From assembly GCF_003265705.1 (NCBI RefSeq), contig NW_020313278.1:734489-798488 (forward strand): 64,000 nt of DNA, given 5' to 3'. The position numbers and the translations under genes are program-made. The notes beneath the pieces were generated by a model. That model ran no database searches. It was given only the letters and a program-made list of their open reading frames with translations, and had not been told where the DNA came from. How positions within the stretch are numbered: position 1 is the stretch's first letter; every line of letters begins with the position of its first letter. Positions 1 to 30,057 of this stretch are shown piece after piece. The stretch is from Callorhinus ursinus. Taxonomy: Eukaryota > Chordata > Mammalia > Carnivora > Otariidae.

Positions 1-540
1 CAGCATGTGCCTCACCAGGCTTACCTCTGGCCCATACAGAGCCTGGCTTGCTGCTAGAGGAGGGCACGGCAGACGGTGGGATGGATAGGGCTGACACAGA
101 CACACAGATCACTGCTGCGCTCAATGGTCTGTGGGCTGAGCATCTCATCTGGTGAAGCCTGTCTCTTCATGCATGATGCCAGTCCCTATTTATTTCCCAT
201 TGAGATACGATTTAGACAGTAAGGTGACTGATGCTTTTTTGGAAGCCCATCATTCAGACACACTTTGGCCTCTGAAGGCATTTTGGGTTCTTTGATTTAC
301 ACAACCCCGTCTGCATTCTCGGTTGGAGTGAAAGGGCCGGTTCTGGAGTTCTCAGAGTCAAATCCTAGCTCTACCATGTAACAGCCATGGGCTGCAGGCC
401 CTTCTCTTCCCAGCTAACTCCGCCATCCTTCTGCCCCCAGCCCCTGCAGGCCTCCCTCAGTTCTCATCCCCAACCAGCAAACAAATGTATGGGGGCGTAA
501 GAAATCGGGCCAGCAGAAGTTGAAAAAGCACAGGAGTTCT

Positions 541-835
541 TTTTTTTTTTAATTTATTTATTGTTATGTTAATCACCATATATTACATAATTTGTTTTGG
601 TGTACTGTTCCATGATTCATTGTTTGTTCATAACACCCAGTGCTCCATGCAGAATGTGCCCTCCTCAATACCCATCACCAGGCTAACCCATCCCCCCGCC
701 CTCCTCCCCTCCAGAAACCTCAGTTTGTTTTTCAGAGTCCATCATCTCTCCTGGTTCGTCTCCCCCTCTGACTTACTCCCCTTCATTCTTCCTCTCCTGC
801 TATCTTCTTCTTTTTCTTTTTTCTTAAAATATGTA
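541..835 (-). mobile_element. L1 3' fragment (minus)
   Basis: It begins with a T-run (the poly-A tail on the other strand) followed by TTATTGTTATGTTAATCACC and CACCCAGTGCTCCATGCA, the recognisable 3' UTR of carnivore L1 elements. It is 5' truncated. Confidence 0.75.
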
Positions 836-1775
836 AGCACAGGGAGTTCTGAAAGTTCTCCTCTGGCTGCCTTTCCTCCCCTATCTGTAGTCTTTGAGAT
901 GATTTTTTTCTAGCTGATAACTAGTGAGAATTTGCCATAGGCCTGGCATATCGCTAAGCACCTTACACACTATCCCATTAGACCCCCACAACAGTCCTGT
1001 AACTGTAGGTTTTTTAACATCATCTCCAGCTTACCCACGGGGGCCAGGTTTCAAGAGTTCACAGGGTTTGTCCAGTGTGTGCAGGGAGCCCAAGGAGTTG
1101 AACCAAAGGCCCTCTGCCTCCTAACTTACTGCTGTGATTAGCAGCCTCACAGACAGCTGCCCCGCCCTGCCCTGGCCTGCAGGGCAGGGTCCCACAGTGT
1201 TAGAAGCCCAGGCATGGATTTCCTTGATCAGAAGGACCAGCTTTGCTCTCATCTCTTCCTCTGAAGTCAGTAAGACAAGCTGCATCTGTGGTTTAATAAG
1301 ATTTTCCTGGAACTGGCTTATCTACTGAGGCAGAGAAGTCATAAACACCCAGGCAGCCTGATAAAGAACCAGATCTGAAAGACCTCTGGCTAAATACAGT
1401 TGGAAAAAACCCACAGAGTGCTCCTTCCTTGAGTAATGAGCACCCTGCAGCCTTGGGCCCAACACGCCCTTGAGTAGGGCGGGAGGGCAGGGAGGCTGCT
1501 CATAGCCCTGAACCCTTGGACCCCCAGATCATCCCCCCAACACACACACCAGTCTACCCTCCTCGAAGCAGGAGGTGAAACCACAAGGCTCTTCAAGTCC
1601 ATTCACTCTTTGATGCTGCAGAGGAGAAAGTCTCCCCAGAGTAGCGCCAGGGCCTCACCACCCCTCTGAATTTGCTAGCCTCCTCTGGTGGAGCAGAGCA
1701 GGCCCCAGGCCCAGAGCCTTGGGCAGACCTCTCACCTCAGTGATGCAAGTCCCCTTTCCGAGTAAGTTCATTTAA

Positions 1776-1900
1776 GGGCGCCTGGCTGGCTCAGCAGGTG
1801 GAGCATGTGACTCTCGATCTCAGGGTTGTAGGTTTAAGCCCTATGTTGGGTGTAGAGATTACTTAAGTAAAATCTTAAAAAATAAAGGAAAAAACCAAAC
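1776..1900 (+). mobile_element. Can-SINE, older short type
   Basis: The tRNA-like head GGGCGCCTGGCTGGCTCAG is followed by GGTTTAAGCC (B box) and an A-rich tail. Flanking duplications at 1763-1775 and 1901-1913 differ by one base. Confidence 0.9.
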
Positions 1901-2974
1901 TAAGTTTATTTAAACAAAAAATGAATTGGCTTAAAGAAAATAGGTACAAGGTATGCATGGTAAAAATTCTGATAGTTGGAGACCAGGAGTTTCCCTCCAA
2001 GGTCTGTTTCCTGTTCCAAGATCCACTGGATGGTCTCTCTCATGTGACAGTTCTGGGCTCCTGCCCATGTCCCTGGATCTCCACGTTGTCATTCACTCAT
2101 TCAGCTATTGTCAACTGAGCGTAACACTTGGCCACTGCCTCAGAGGGGCTTCCGATCCGGTCTCCTGACTGCTGTGCCCCCTACAGACTTGGCCTTCCCT
2201 TGGGAGTCATTGCCAGGATTGGGACCGATGAACAGAAACCAGAAGTTCAGGCCTTGAGCCTGAGACCCTCTGGCTCCGGTGCTGTGCAGCGTCCTCCCTC
2301 CTCTACGATAAAGGATCCCCTGACTGAGCGTGCACTGTGCACAGCAGGCTTTCTGTTCAGTATGGCCCCTGGTGGGTGTCAGGTTGCTTTCAAGCCTGGA
2401 GATACCGGAGCGCATTGCTCATTGTACAGGTGTGTAGGGCTAATTCGTAGAAGACCAGTTGCAGAGTCAAAGGGTGTCCCAAGCCCTGTCATGCAACCTC
2501 AGGCTCAGTCTGGACAGTTGATGTAGTGGAACTCTGAAAAGCAGCAAATGTACGAAGGGGAGGAGTGCGGATCATGGGTTGCAGGCTGCACAATTCACTC
2601 GCTCAGTTCCTGAGCAGATAGATGTCTATTACGGTTTGACCCGAGCAGTGGCCCTGGGGAGGAAGGTGAGGGCCACGTCTGCAGTTTGTCACACTGGCTT
2701 GGGGGACCACTTGCAGCCCTGGTCCTGAACCTGGGCCTCAGGATCAGCTAGAGAATTTGGGAAGATCTCTGGCAGCAGCCCAAGTGATCCTGAGTCCAGA
2801 GGTCTGGGAGGGCCCCAGGAACGGATCTTGTCTGCAAAGGATAACAAGGCCCCTTATGAAGGGAGCAGCTGGGTTGGAAGGGAAGGTGGGGTGCACCCGT
2901 GGGGGAGGGGCAAAGGGACCCTGGGCACCATGCAGGCCTCTAACCAGGACTCTAACCGTGCCCTCTCTTCCCAG

Positions 2975-20970
<17,996 letters not shown>

Positions 20971-21612
20971 AGAAGCCATTTCCACTACGCTCTGAGAAAG
21001 CCCTGATCTCAACTGTTGTCAAATTGATTAGTTTGCCTAATTCATGTTTTCACTTAAAGTATCAGAGGCGAGTGCATAAACTGAAGGGTTCTTTGTGGGG
21101 AGGGGGTGTCTGTGGTGGCTTTGGGAGGGAGGGGACAGGCGGGAGGGGCTGGTTTTGATTTTCCTCCCTGCAGAGCCAATGATGCACGTGGGTCTAAGCC
21201 CAGAAAGTCTGCGTGAGCCCTGGACATCGTCTTCGGCAGGGCCATGAGGGTCCTGGCCATATATGTGCCCACCTTGACCCCAACAGTGTCTTTGGAAGCC
21301 AAGAAGGGAATAACAGCTGCTCCCAGGATGGTGGCTGGGACTTCTGGGTTCCAGTCCCTCTCAAGTGCCATACTGTGTGATTGACCATGCGGGCTCCCTA
21401 CATGGTCACCCCCTCCCACCCGGCCCTGGAGCTCTGAGCAGGTCCCGTGCACAGTTCAGCAAAGGACAAGACAAATCACACAAAGGCAGGACAGTAGGAA
21501 CATTAGGCTGGAGCTTGCAGCGTGGGAAGGGGTCCTGTGGCCTCCTGATGATTAGGGCTGCTCCACTCAGTGCATCTGGGGATCCTCTAAACTGTGAATT
21601 CCGTTCTTGATG

Positions 21613-21636
21613 GGCCTTGGCCTTGGCCTTGGCCTT
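21613..21636. repeat. ABAT: (CCTTGG)4 short tandem repeat in ABAT 3' UTR
   Basis: Four perfect CCTTGG hexamers occur in a row. Confidence 0.9.
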
Positions 21637-22689
21637 GGAGAATCTCTGGGTGGTAGCGATGGCACTTCTTACTCGCCACCCTTTGTTCCACCAACTCTGT
21701 CCCCTCTGTTAAATGTCATCCCAGTCCTCTGGGGGGGGGGGGACTGTAGCCTGGGCATCTACGGGGACACACAGGAGCCAAAAGGACAGAGGCACAAGCC
21801 AGTCGCCCGGGAGCGGAAGCCCAGGGCCTGGGGCAGCAGAGCCACCTCCTCTTGCCTCCCTTGCCTCCCTGGGCATCAGGGGTCTGACCCGTGGACCCCT
21901 TGCCCCGGGGTCCTCCGTCCACTCCTGAGCAGGCCTCACTGGATGGCAGAGCTGTGCAAAGCTGCTCCAGCACGGGCAACCAGTTGCTGAACTAGATTTC
22001 TTGAGGGAAGCACCATGAACTCAAGGCACCAGAGCACCATGCAGAAAAGATTGCCTCTTGGTTCAAGGTGGTTGCCTTGTACTTGCCATTCCAGATTACA
22101 GATTTTCCTGATGGAGAGCAGGATGTAACTTACCAGGCAGATGAGTTAAATGCTTAGTTGGACGGTGGTGGAGGCCAAGGGGCCTCTTCTGGAGGCGAGA
22201 CATTCTTGGAACCGATTGGACTTCCGATGCTCCTACAAAGAGCCTCTGGTTGTCCCCCAGCAGTGGAATGGTGTTTAGTGGGCAGACTCGGGAGGCCCCG
22301 CTGTAACCCCTGCCCCAAGGGAAGCGGTCTGCCTCCCCCTGCCTGCTCGGCTGTCTCGGGAGATGGACACACCAGGGTTTGCAGTTCAGCACTTTGCTCT
22401 TCTAATAACTTAATCATCCAAAGACCTCAAACTGGTGGTAGTGGTTTCTTTTTCTTTTCTGCTTCCACTCTTCCAAGTGGTCCTCGACCTACATTTGTAG
22501 AAAAGGAAAGGCAGTAGCATGTTTGACAGACACAGATCCATGGACTCGCACACACTGCATCTCGTGGTCCATGCTAACCGTTGCTTTTCAAAAGGACTTG
22601 TGTCGGTGTCAGTGTGAGGCTGTTGGCTCTGCCAGCTGAACGGCGGTGTCTGCCCCCCTCTCTGTACCGGGTACCACTCGTTTGTATGT

Positions 22690-22960
22690 TCATCTCTCTA
22701 TTCTGTCATTCCTTCATGGAACTTTCGCTAAGTCCCTCCCCTGTCCCAGGCCTAGCGCTAAGCACTAAGAATACAACATGGTCCCTGCTGTCAAGGGACT
22801 CCCATCTCATCGGGGACAACAGACTCTTCAACCAGCAATCCAAGCCGAGTAGCAACTGCTGTGACAGATGTATGGGAACGTTGGGAAATCAGAGGGAGTG
22901 CCAGGCAGGCTCAGGAGGTTTCGGGGAGAAAGTAACATTTGAGCAGGGTTTGGTAGAATG
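22690..22960. repeat. L2-like segment in ABAT 3' UTR
   Basis: CCAGGCCTAGCGCTAAGCAC, GGTCCCTGCTGTCAAGGGAC and GTAACATTTGAGCAGGGT resemble L2 3' end sequence. Confidence 0.55.
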
Positions 22961-23819
22961 AGCAAGAGTTCTCCAAGCAGACAAGGCGAGGAGGAGTGTC
23001 ACACAAAAGGGGACAGCACGTTCAAGGCACATCAGTTCACAGTCTCACACCTTCCACTGGGGATCCAGGTTCCACGGGCAGTATCCCAAGATTAAGGCCT
23101 TATTGAACAAACAAACCAGATGCAAACTGAACCGTAATTCATTTATTGGCATAAGTATGCTTTCTCTGGAGAACTTTAGCATTGGGTGCAAACATGCGGT
23201 AAGGTCCCGGAGTCCAAAAGGTTTTCAAGCCAGGGCGCAAGTAGAAACTCAACTCTCTTTGGTGCAGAGAGTGGCTATAAATATTTTATTCCCTCCCACG
23301 GGGCAATCATAGAGAAATGAAATCATTTTACCTGGAAAGTTATTTCCAGACTTATTCACCCCTTACCAAGGGAAGTTACTTCTCGTGAAACTTTTTAAGC
23401 CATTTTCAACACGCTCTTGTTGGCTTAGGGCATCACATGAGTTCCTGAGGCATCCTCTTTTGTGGGTGGGGGTTTAGCTGGAAGAATCTGAAGGAAAAGA
23501 CTCTCGGCAGGGCTCACGATTGTAGGGGGAGAGGTGGGTAAAAACGGGGAGCCCAGCTGACAGGTGGCTGACTAGGGCGGGGCCCGCGGAGTGCTTCTGT
23601 GGCCGACGGTCTGGGAATGAATCCATCGCCCATCAGTGCCATAGACTTTAGTAACTATCTCTAGCAAGTCTTGTCACTTGTACAGAAAACAAGGTCCTGT
23701 AATAGCAAGTCTTAGCACATCCTCACTTTTATTATAAATGGGTGTTTTTTTTATAATTTTTACTGACACTCAGTAACCATGCAAAAGTGTGCACATTAAT
23801 ATACCTGTATATCTATACC

Positions 23820-23824
<5 letters not shown>

Positions 23825-23872
<48 letters not shown>
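23825..23872. repeat. ABAT: (AC)24 microsatellite in ABAT 3' UTR
   Basis: It is an uninterrupted AC run of 48 bases, likely length-variable between individuals. Confidence 0.97.
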
Positions 23873-23873
<1 letters not shown>

Positions 23874-23960
23874 AGCTCATGGTAGAGAACCATAGCTAGG
23901 GAGCACCACTGACTTACACATTCAAAGTGATCTTGTTTACAGTATTCTGTTGACAGTGCC

Positions 23961-23966
23961 AATAAA
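23961..23966 (+). other. ABAT: ABAT poly(A) signal AATAAA
   Basis: A canonical AATAAA lies 3.0 kb after the stop codon. No downstream GU-rich element is obvious, so cleavage near 23985 is an estimate. Confidence 0.6.
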
Positions 23967-24971
23967 TGATAAAGAAATTAACATGTCACAATGTAACTGA
24001 TGACCATATGCACAATTCCGTGAATTAAATCTGTTTCCTGTGTTAATCAGTATTCTTAATTAAAAAAAAATTTATAATGGAAACATCAGCATGAACGTGG
24101 CCTTTTTGGGGTTGGAAAGTTTTGTTAAGTCATTGTCGGACAAGTACATATTAAGCACCAATTACATACCGCTTAGGGAGGCCTTGGGGGATTACTCTGC
24201 CTGCATAAGTCTGCCTTGGGCTCGGGAAGCACCGTGAGGCCATTAACCCACCAAAGCTCATCGAGGACTTACCATGTGACGGGCACAGGGGTGGACAAAG
24301 CGTGGTCCTTACACTCAGCTCATCTTCCGGCAGGGCAGAGGTCACAGCAAGCCAGTGCAGGGGCCGGAATACGGGCAGACCCCGGGTGCTGTAGAGGCAC
24401 AAAGGGCAGGTCCCAAAGTTGGAGTAGAAGTTAGGTCCCTGAGTTCCATCTTCAAGGTTGAGTGGGAACTGCTGCAGTGACTCTGAGGAGGGACGGAAGG
24501 CAGTCCAGGCTGAGAGCAAAGCTAACCAGAGGCATGACGTCAGGGTGAGGGCAGGCATTCTGTGGTGTGATCAGAGAGAGGACCAAAGAAACAGGCAGGG
24601 CTCGGCCGCAGAGGGCCTCCCCCACCCTGCTTAGAGGCATGGCATTTCCACGCTGTGGCTCAGGTGCCGCAGGTTGGGAGCAGGGGGGTCACCCACCATG
24701 CTGAGTGCTCCTGGGAAGGATGGGGAGGCCGAGAGACCAGTCAGGAATCTAGTACAGTCAGGGTGACTTGGTGGCCCGACCTGGACCAGGGCTCATAGGC
24801 TCCCGCCTTACCAACTCTCCCAGCTGTGTCAGCGACCCTGTGAAATGCAAGGCGTGGATCCCATGGTTTTCCAGGCTTCTTCCACTTTGGACACACAGCA
24901 TGTCTATAAGAGAATTCTCTTGGAAGGCAAGGTTTACCATTAAACGTGCTTTTAAAATAATCACATATAGT

Positions 24972-25163
24972 GGGGCGCCTGGGTGGCTCAGTCGTTAAGC
25001 ATCTGCCTTTGGCTCAGGTCACGATCCCAGGTCCTGGGATCATGCCCCGCATCGGGCTCCCTGCTCAGCAGGGAGCCTGCTTCTCCCTCTCCCTCTGCCT
25101 GCCACTCCCCCTGCTTGTGCTCTCTCTGTCAAATAAATAAAATCTTTAAAAAAAATCATAATC
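24972..25163 (+). mobile_element. Can-SINE
   Basis: A full head GGGGCGCCTGGGTGGCTCAG leads to an A-rich tail. The flanks ATCACATATAGT and ATCACATCTAGT are near-identical duplications. Confidence 0.95.
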
Positions 25164-25184
25164 ATCACATCTAGTAATGATAGT

Positions 25185-25370
25185 TATCATTTTTTGAGCA
25201 TCTACTATCTGCACGCATATTCTGTGGGGTCTTTATAATTTTCAGGACAAACCTACGAGCTATGTATTCGTATGCCTATTTTCAAGATGAGGAAACAAGC
25301 TCAGAGACGCTGGGGGAACTGCTGAAAATCACGCAGCTTGGAAGCCAGGATCTGAAACACACAGCTGTAT
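25185..25370 (-). repeat. MIR
   Basis: TTTGAGCATCTACTATCTGC, AAGATGAGGAAACAAGCTCA and ATCACGCAGCTTGG form a reversed MIR next to the preceding SINE. Confidence 0.75.
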
Positions 25371-25654
25371 GAGAGATGGTCTGTTAGTGTATAAACAAAC
25401 GTGTGTGTAGACACATGCAGTTGGCTTCAGATCAGGTGAGGGTGGGGACTGTCTAACACTCCAGGACCCTTCTCACAGCCAGCCTAGCTACCAGCCTGCC
25501 CAGTAGCCTTGGAAAGTCAACCTGAACCGGTCGGCGTTCATGTGAGCTCTTAACGTAACTTACTAGAGTGGGTTGTGGAAGGCACCAAAACCTCAAGGAC
25601 AAATACTCTCTGTTCAAAACAGACACTGTTTTCTACTTTCTGTTCTTCTTCGGT

Positions 25655-25767
25655 GCTGGGGAGGCAGGATGCTGCAGGGGAATGACCTAACTCTGCTGCT
25701 TTCTAGCTGGGTGGCCTTGAGCAAGTCTCTTCACCTCTCTGAACCTCCTCTACAAAAGGAGGCTGCA
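25655..25767 (+). repeat. MIR interrupted by a Can-SINE
   Basis: CTGGGTGGCCTTGAGCAAGT and TCTTCACCTCTCTGAACCTC are forward MIR. The SINE at 25768 inserted into its end, and MIR-like reversed sequence resumes near 25980-26140. Confidence 0.7.
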
Positions 25768-25959
25768 GGGCGCCTGGGTGGCTCAGTTGGTTAAGCGACT
25801 GCCTTCGGCTCAGATCATGATCCTGGAGTCCCGGGATTGAGTCCCGCATCAGGCTCCCTGCTCAGCGGGGAATCTGCTTCTCCCTCTGAACCCTTCCCCC
25901 CGGTCATGTGCTCTCTCTCTCTCTCATATAAATAAATAAAATCTTAAAAAAAAAAAAAA
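25768..25959 (+). mobile_element. Can-SINE
   Basis: The head GGGCGCCTGGGTGGCTCAGT leads to (AAATAA)n and an A-run. The flanks AAAGGAGGCTGCA and AAAAGGCTGC indicate target duplication. Confidence 0.95.
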
Positions 25960-27194
25960 GGCTGCTAATAGTAACGCTCACTAGCACTTACCAAATACTC
26001 CCCTGGACCGAGCACTACTTTAAGTGTATTCCAGGTAGTAAGTCAGTCCTCCAGCCACCCTAGGTGGGTGCTACGGTCATTGCTGCTTCCCAGGTGAAGA
26101 ACCCAAGGCACGGCGAGAACTCCTCTAACGGGTCACAGTTCACCCACAAAGAATGTGGCAGGACATACAGTGTCCAAAGAATGATTCCAAAGAATGATAT
26201 ATTTCTGTTAAAGTCAAGTTCCCACTCATAGATACTAAGTCTATTTCCCGAAACGGATACAAGTCCGACTGAGTGCCGGGGTCTATCTCAACTGTTAATC
26301 AGTGAAGCGGATGTTTTGTCACCAGCGTTAGTACAAACATGGCCAAGTGGTATGGGCCCTGATTAACTGGGCAGGATTTTATAGTTGAATGCCACAGGAT
26401 CAAAACAAGGCCATAAAAGTTGGACTCTGCCTGGGGCTCAAAGGGACCCTGGTGCTTTCCACATGGGGACTCACAAGTCCTGAAGTCACAAAGCAGCAGC
26501 AAAAGGAAAGCCCTCACCCCCGGCCATCTGAGCAGTTCACCCCAGGCTGCCCTCCCACCCCCACAAGCAGCAAAGCCCATCGGATGGGCGCTGGGAAGTG
26601 CATTAAACATGGTCCTTGGATGATAGAAGGCTTATCATTGGTAACCAGGGCAGGGAGGACACCAGCTCCCAGCTGTGCACACCGTGAATGTCCCTGGCTA
26701 GTGCCAACCTCACCATGCTCTGGGGGACCACATCAGTCTGCCCAGGTGACTACAACAGAATGCCACTGTTGGCTTACAACCCCCTGGTGGGCTCCCCAGG
26801 TGCAAACTGGAACTGGCCCCCATGCACAGTAGGGCAGGGTGAGACTGGAGAGAGAGAGAGGCAGGCCACCCCAGACGGGCAGGAGGCCGGGGTAATAAAC
26901 AAGGAAATTTAACTTACAAGGCTTGTCTTGAGCAGCTGCAAGATGAGGAGGTCTCCACACCCACCTGCCAGAATCTTAGGAGTTTATATGGAGGCCTTCA
27001 CTGGGTTCAGGAGTGTCCACTGTGCAGATGGTCTCAACACCACATCACCATGTCAAGGAGGTGTCCTTGGGCAGCTTCCGGAAACAGAGAAGTCAGGTGG
27101 AACCCGCATTCCAAGGACAGGGCAGGGGGTGAGGAGCCTCCGATTGCTTGGGGCCAGTTCGAGGGTCAACTGGCAGTCATGCCCTCTTGATGAC

Positions 27195-27480
27195 CTCCCC
27201 AACAACCATACACTGGATGGCTTAAATGGTAAACATGCATTTCTCACAGTTCTGGAGGCTGGAAGTCCGTGGTCAGGTTCTTGGTCAGGACCTCCTCCTC
27301 CGATGTCTTCACATGGCCTTCCTGGGGTCATACAGAAAGCCTCTTTATTTGTAAGGGCCCGAATCCCATCATGGGGACCCTAATCACTTCTCAAAGGCCC
27401 CACCTCTGAGCAGACCGATGTGGTCCCCCCCAGAATTTTGCGGGGGGTATACTAACCTTTAGTCCATAGCAAGTACCGTA
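27195..27480 (-). repeat. MaLR LTR (minus)
   Basis: CACTGGATGGCTTAAATGGT, TCTCACAGTTCTGGAGGCTG, GTCTTCACATGGCCTTC and TCAAAGGCCCCACCTC match a reversed ERVL-MaLR LTR with no coding part. Confidence 0.7.
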
Positions 27481-28031
27481 TGGAAACAGACATGGTGCAG
27501 ACCACCCCATTCCCTGCAGCAAAATTATACCCAGCCCAGGGCACGGAGGCGCCCAGAGTCCAGACAGGTCTCAGCAGACAGCCAGGAAAACCACTCTAGA
27601 AGGGACAAACATGACCATGTCACCAACGATCTCCACGACTGAATGTTTCCCAACGTCAGCTCAGCTTCCAAGTCCAGAATGGGAATTCGTGGTGGAGAAA
27701 CTTCTCTTCACCTAGAAAGCTGACTTGAAAGAGACCTTGTTTTTCACAGCATTTTTCATTTGTTAAGATAGACAACATACTCTATTATGAAAACTAAAAA
27801 ACGGTATTAGGTTATAAAGTTGAATGTACACGTCTTCCCTCCCTCCTGTCCACCCCTCCCACCCTAACCGTAACCACTGTGAACAAATCAGAATCTACGT
27901 GGTTTGTACAAACACAGAAATAAGACCACACAAAACTATATTGTTCTGTGACTTGCTTTTTCTTCCACTTATCATTACCCTATGGTTACCTTTCCACATC
28001 AGCAGATATAGTCCAACCATGACATTCTTTT

Positions 28032-28214
28032 CTTTTCAAGATGTATTTATTTATTTTAAAGAGAGAAGCCTGCACATGGTGGGGAGGGGCAGAGGGAGAG
28101 AGAAACTCAAATAGATCCCTCGCTGAGCACGGAGTCCAACACGGGGCTCAATCCCATGACCTGAGCCGAAACCAAGAGTCGGATGCTCAACTGACTGAGC
28201 CACCCAGATACCCC
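28032..28214 (-). mobile_element. Can-SINE (minus)
   Basis: AAGATGTATTTATTTATTTT, then the reversed body to GAGCCACCCAGATACCCC. More diverged than most copies here. Confidence 0.9.
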
Positions 28215-28529
28215 TCAACATCATTTTTTGTAAGGGCCATGTAAGAGTCCATAGTATGGCTCTGCCAACATTTATTCACCCACATGACCTACTTACAAAA
28301 ACTCCATTAACTTCCAGTTTTGTCACTGCTGTTCATTCACTTAGCTATTAGAAACATTCGGTGAACATCCTCATAAGTCGGCTTGGGTATTTCTATTAGA
28401 TTATTATTTTGGGATTGTCGTCAAAGTGGGCGAATCGCCGATATATCCACTGCCTGAATCTAAAGGCTACCTGCATCTCCTGAGAAACTGCTTTATCATC
28501 TGTGTGGCTTCCAGGCAGGGTAAATCCCA

Positions 28530-28640
28530 GTGATTCTCAAAAGTCCGGGTGCCTCAGAATTACCTGGGAAGCATAAAAATGCAGATACCCCAGCACCTAC
28601 CAGAATCCACAGGGGTTGAGCACAGGTGAGCTTGGACAGA
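28530..28640 (-). repeat. MER5A-type hAT MITE fragment
   Basis: GTGATTCTCAAAAGTCCGGG, AGAATTACCTGGGAAGCATA and ACCAGAATCCACAGGGG resemble MER5A-class elements (hAT-Charlie). Confidence 0.55.
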
Positions 28641-28854
28641 TCCCAGGTTCTGCCCTCCTGGCGTGCTGCAGGAGCCCTCGGGGGTCAAGTGAAGATCTGT
28701 GGTTCTGGCCCGGGGAATAAGGGGAGGGAACAATGCATTTGCTCCGTGTGCCCTCTGCTGGTGGTGGGAGCAGACAGCACATCGAAATGGTGGCTCTTTT
28801 CCTGCACTGGTGAGAATGGGGCTCTCACCTCCAGTGTGGGGATGCTTCAGGGCA

Positions 28855-29200
28855 GCAATCGTCAACCCAGGCTACACGTGAGAATCACCTGGGGGACCCG
28901 GACAATAGCAATGCCTGGTCACCGGCCTGGGCAACGACATTTCCTTTTTTAAGATTTTATTTATTTGACAGAGAGAGGGAGAGCGAGCAAGCATAAGCAG
29001 GGGGAGCAGGAGAGGGAGAGGGAGAAGCAGACTTCCCACTGAGCAGGGAGCCGGTAGTGGGGCTTGATCCCAGGACCCTGAGATCATGACCTGAGCCGAA
29101 GGCAGACGCTTAACCAACTGAGCCACACAGGTGCCCCGGACAACAGTATTTTTTAAAAAGCTCTCCAGGTGATTCTGCACATGGAGCTAGAGCTGAGAAC
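28855..29200 (+). repeat. MER5A-type MITE split by a Can-SINE
   Basis: The left part has CACGTGAGAATCACCTGGGG. After the SINE the right part has CTCTCCAGGTGATTCTGCAC and GCTGAGAACCTACT. Together they form one old hAT MITE interrupted by the SINE at 28945-29137. Confidence 0.6.
28945..29137 (-). mobile_element. Can-SINE (minus) inside a MITE
   Basis: T-run, AAGATTTTATTTATTTGACA, reversed body and CCACACAGGTGCCCC. Confidence 0.95.
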
Positions 29201-29498
29201 CTACTCTTTAGGCAAAAAAATTTGCCCCGGGAATACGACGTCCAGAGGCATGAATTACTGTGGTGTTTTCTGTCCTGATAGTCTACAACTGAAATTTCCA
29301 GCCTGTCTGCATTTCAGAATCAGCTTCAAGCTTGTCAAAAAGATTCTGGGGACCCATCCCACACATAACCAGAATCTCCAGGAGTGAGGTTCACTCAGGT
29401 AATAGCTTACAACTAGACCAACACCAGGGGTTATTTGAGTTAACTCATCTTTAATGAGGTCAAAGTCAAATCATTAATACCTCTTAAGACATTTTATA

Positions 29499-29670
29499 GG
29501 GGCGCCTGGGTGGCTCAGTCAGTTAAGCATCTACCTTTGGCTCAGGTCATGATCTCAGCATCCTGGGATGGAGCCCTGCGTTGGGCTCCCTGCTCAGCAG
29601 GAAGTCTGCTTCTCCCTCTGCCTGCCACTCCCCCTGGCTTGTGCTCTCTCAAATGAATAAATAAAAAATC
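29499..29670 (+). mobile_element. Can-SINE whose tail received a second SINE
   Basis: The head GGGGCGCCTGGGTGGCTCAG leads to AAATGAATAAATAAAAAATC, where the next, oppositely oriented SINE begins. The A-rich tail resumes after 29842. Confidence 0.93.
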
Positions 29671-29842
29671 TTTTTTTTTTAAGATTTTATTTATTTATTT
29701 GACAGAGAGACACAGCGAGAGAGGGAACACAAGCAGGCTTCCCGCTGAGCAGGGAGCCCGACATGGGGCTCGATCCCAGGACCCTGGGATCATGACCCGA
29801 GCCGAAGGCAGACGCTTAACGATTGAGCCACCCAGGCGCCCC
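29671..29842 (-). mobile_element. Can-SINE (minus) nested in the tail of another
   Basis: T10 then AAGATTTTATTTATTTATTT, body and CCACCCAGGCGCCCC. TAAATAAAAAATC duplicated on both sides marks insertion into the A-rich tail of the copy at 29499. Confidence 0.93.
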
Positions 29843-29901
29843 TAAATAAAAAATCTTTAAAAATAAAAATAAAAAATAATAAAAATAAAGGATCACTTTG
29901 G

Positions 29902-30057
29902 TGATCTCAGGATCCTGAGACGAAGCCCTGCATCGGGCACCATGCTCAGTGGGGAGTCTCCTAGAGGATCCTCTCTCCCTCTCCCACTGCCCCTCCCACT
30001 CATGCTCTAGCTCTAAATAAATCAATCTTAAAAAAACAAAAAGCAAAAATCAAAAAC
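29902..30057 (+). mobile_element. 5'-truncated Can-SINE
   Basis: It lacks the tRNA-like head and starts near the middle of the unit. Perfect 15-bp duplications AAAGGATCACTTTGG (29887-29901, 30058-30072) prove that it is an independent insertion. Confidence 0.9.

Larger units (their letters stand above)
1..2974 (+). other. ABAT: ABAT intron (5' end outside the window)
   Basis: No exon is recognisable before 2975. The stretch holds an L1 fragment at 541-835 and a Can-SINE at 1776-1900; the rest is unremarkable unique sequence. Confidence 0.8.
20971..23985 (+). other. ABAT: ABAT 3' UTR (predicted)
   Basis: The stretch after the ABAT stop has no coding features. AATAAA at 23961-23966 is the first convincing poly(A) signal, giving a 3' UTR of about 3.0 kb, which fits the long mammalian ABAT message. 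It contains a (CCTTGG)n run near 21613, an L2-like segment near 22690-22960, and an (AC)24 tract at 23825-23872. The exact cleavage site is inferred. Confidence 0.65.

Noticed and set aside
566..913. 115-codon frame near the window start
   Set aside because: Falls in a reversed L1 3' end and is not protein coding.
23825..23872. Regularly repeated sequences that might suggest a CRISPR-like array
   Set aside because: Simple dinucleotide repeats and dispersed SINEs in a mammalian genome; there are no equal spacers and no cas genes.
24972..25050. tRNA-like A and B boxes in many places
   Set aside because: These are heads of tRNA-derived Can-SINEs with A-rich tails and target duplications, not functional tRNA genes.
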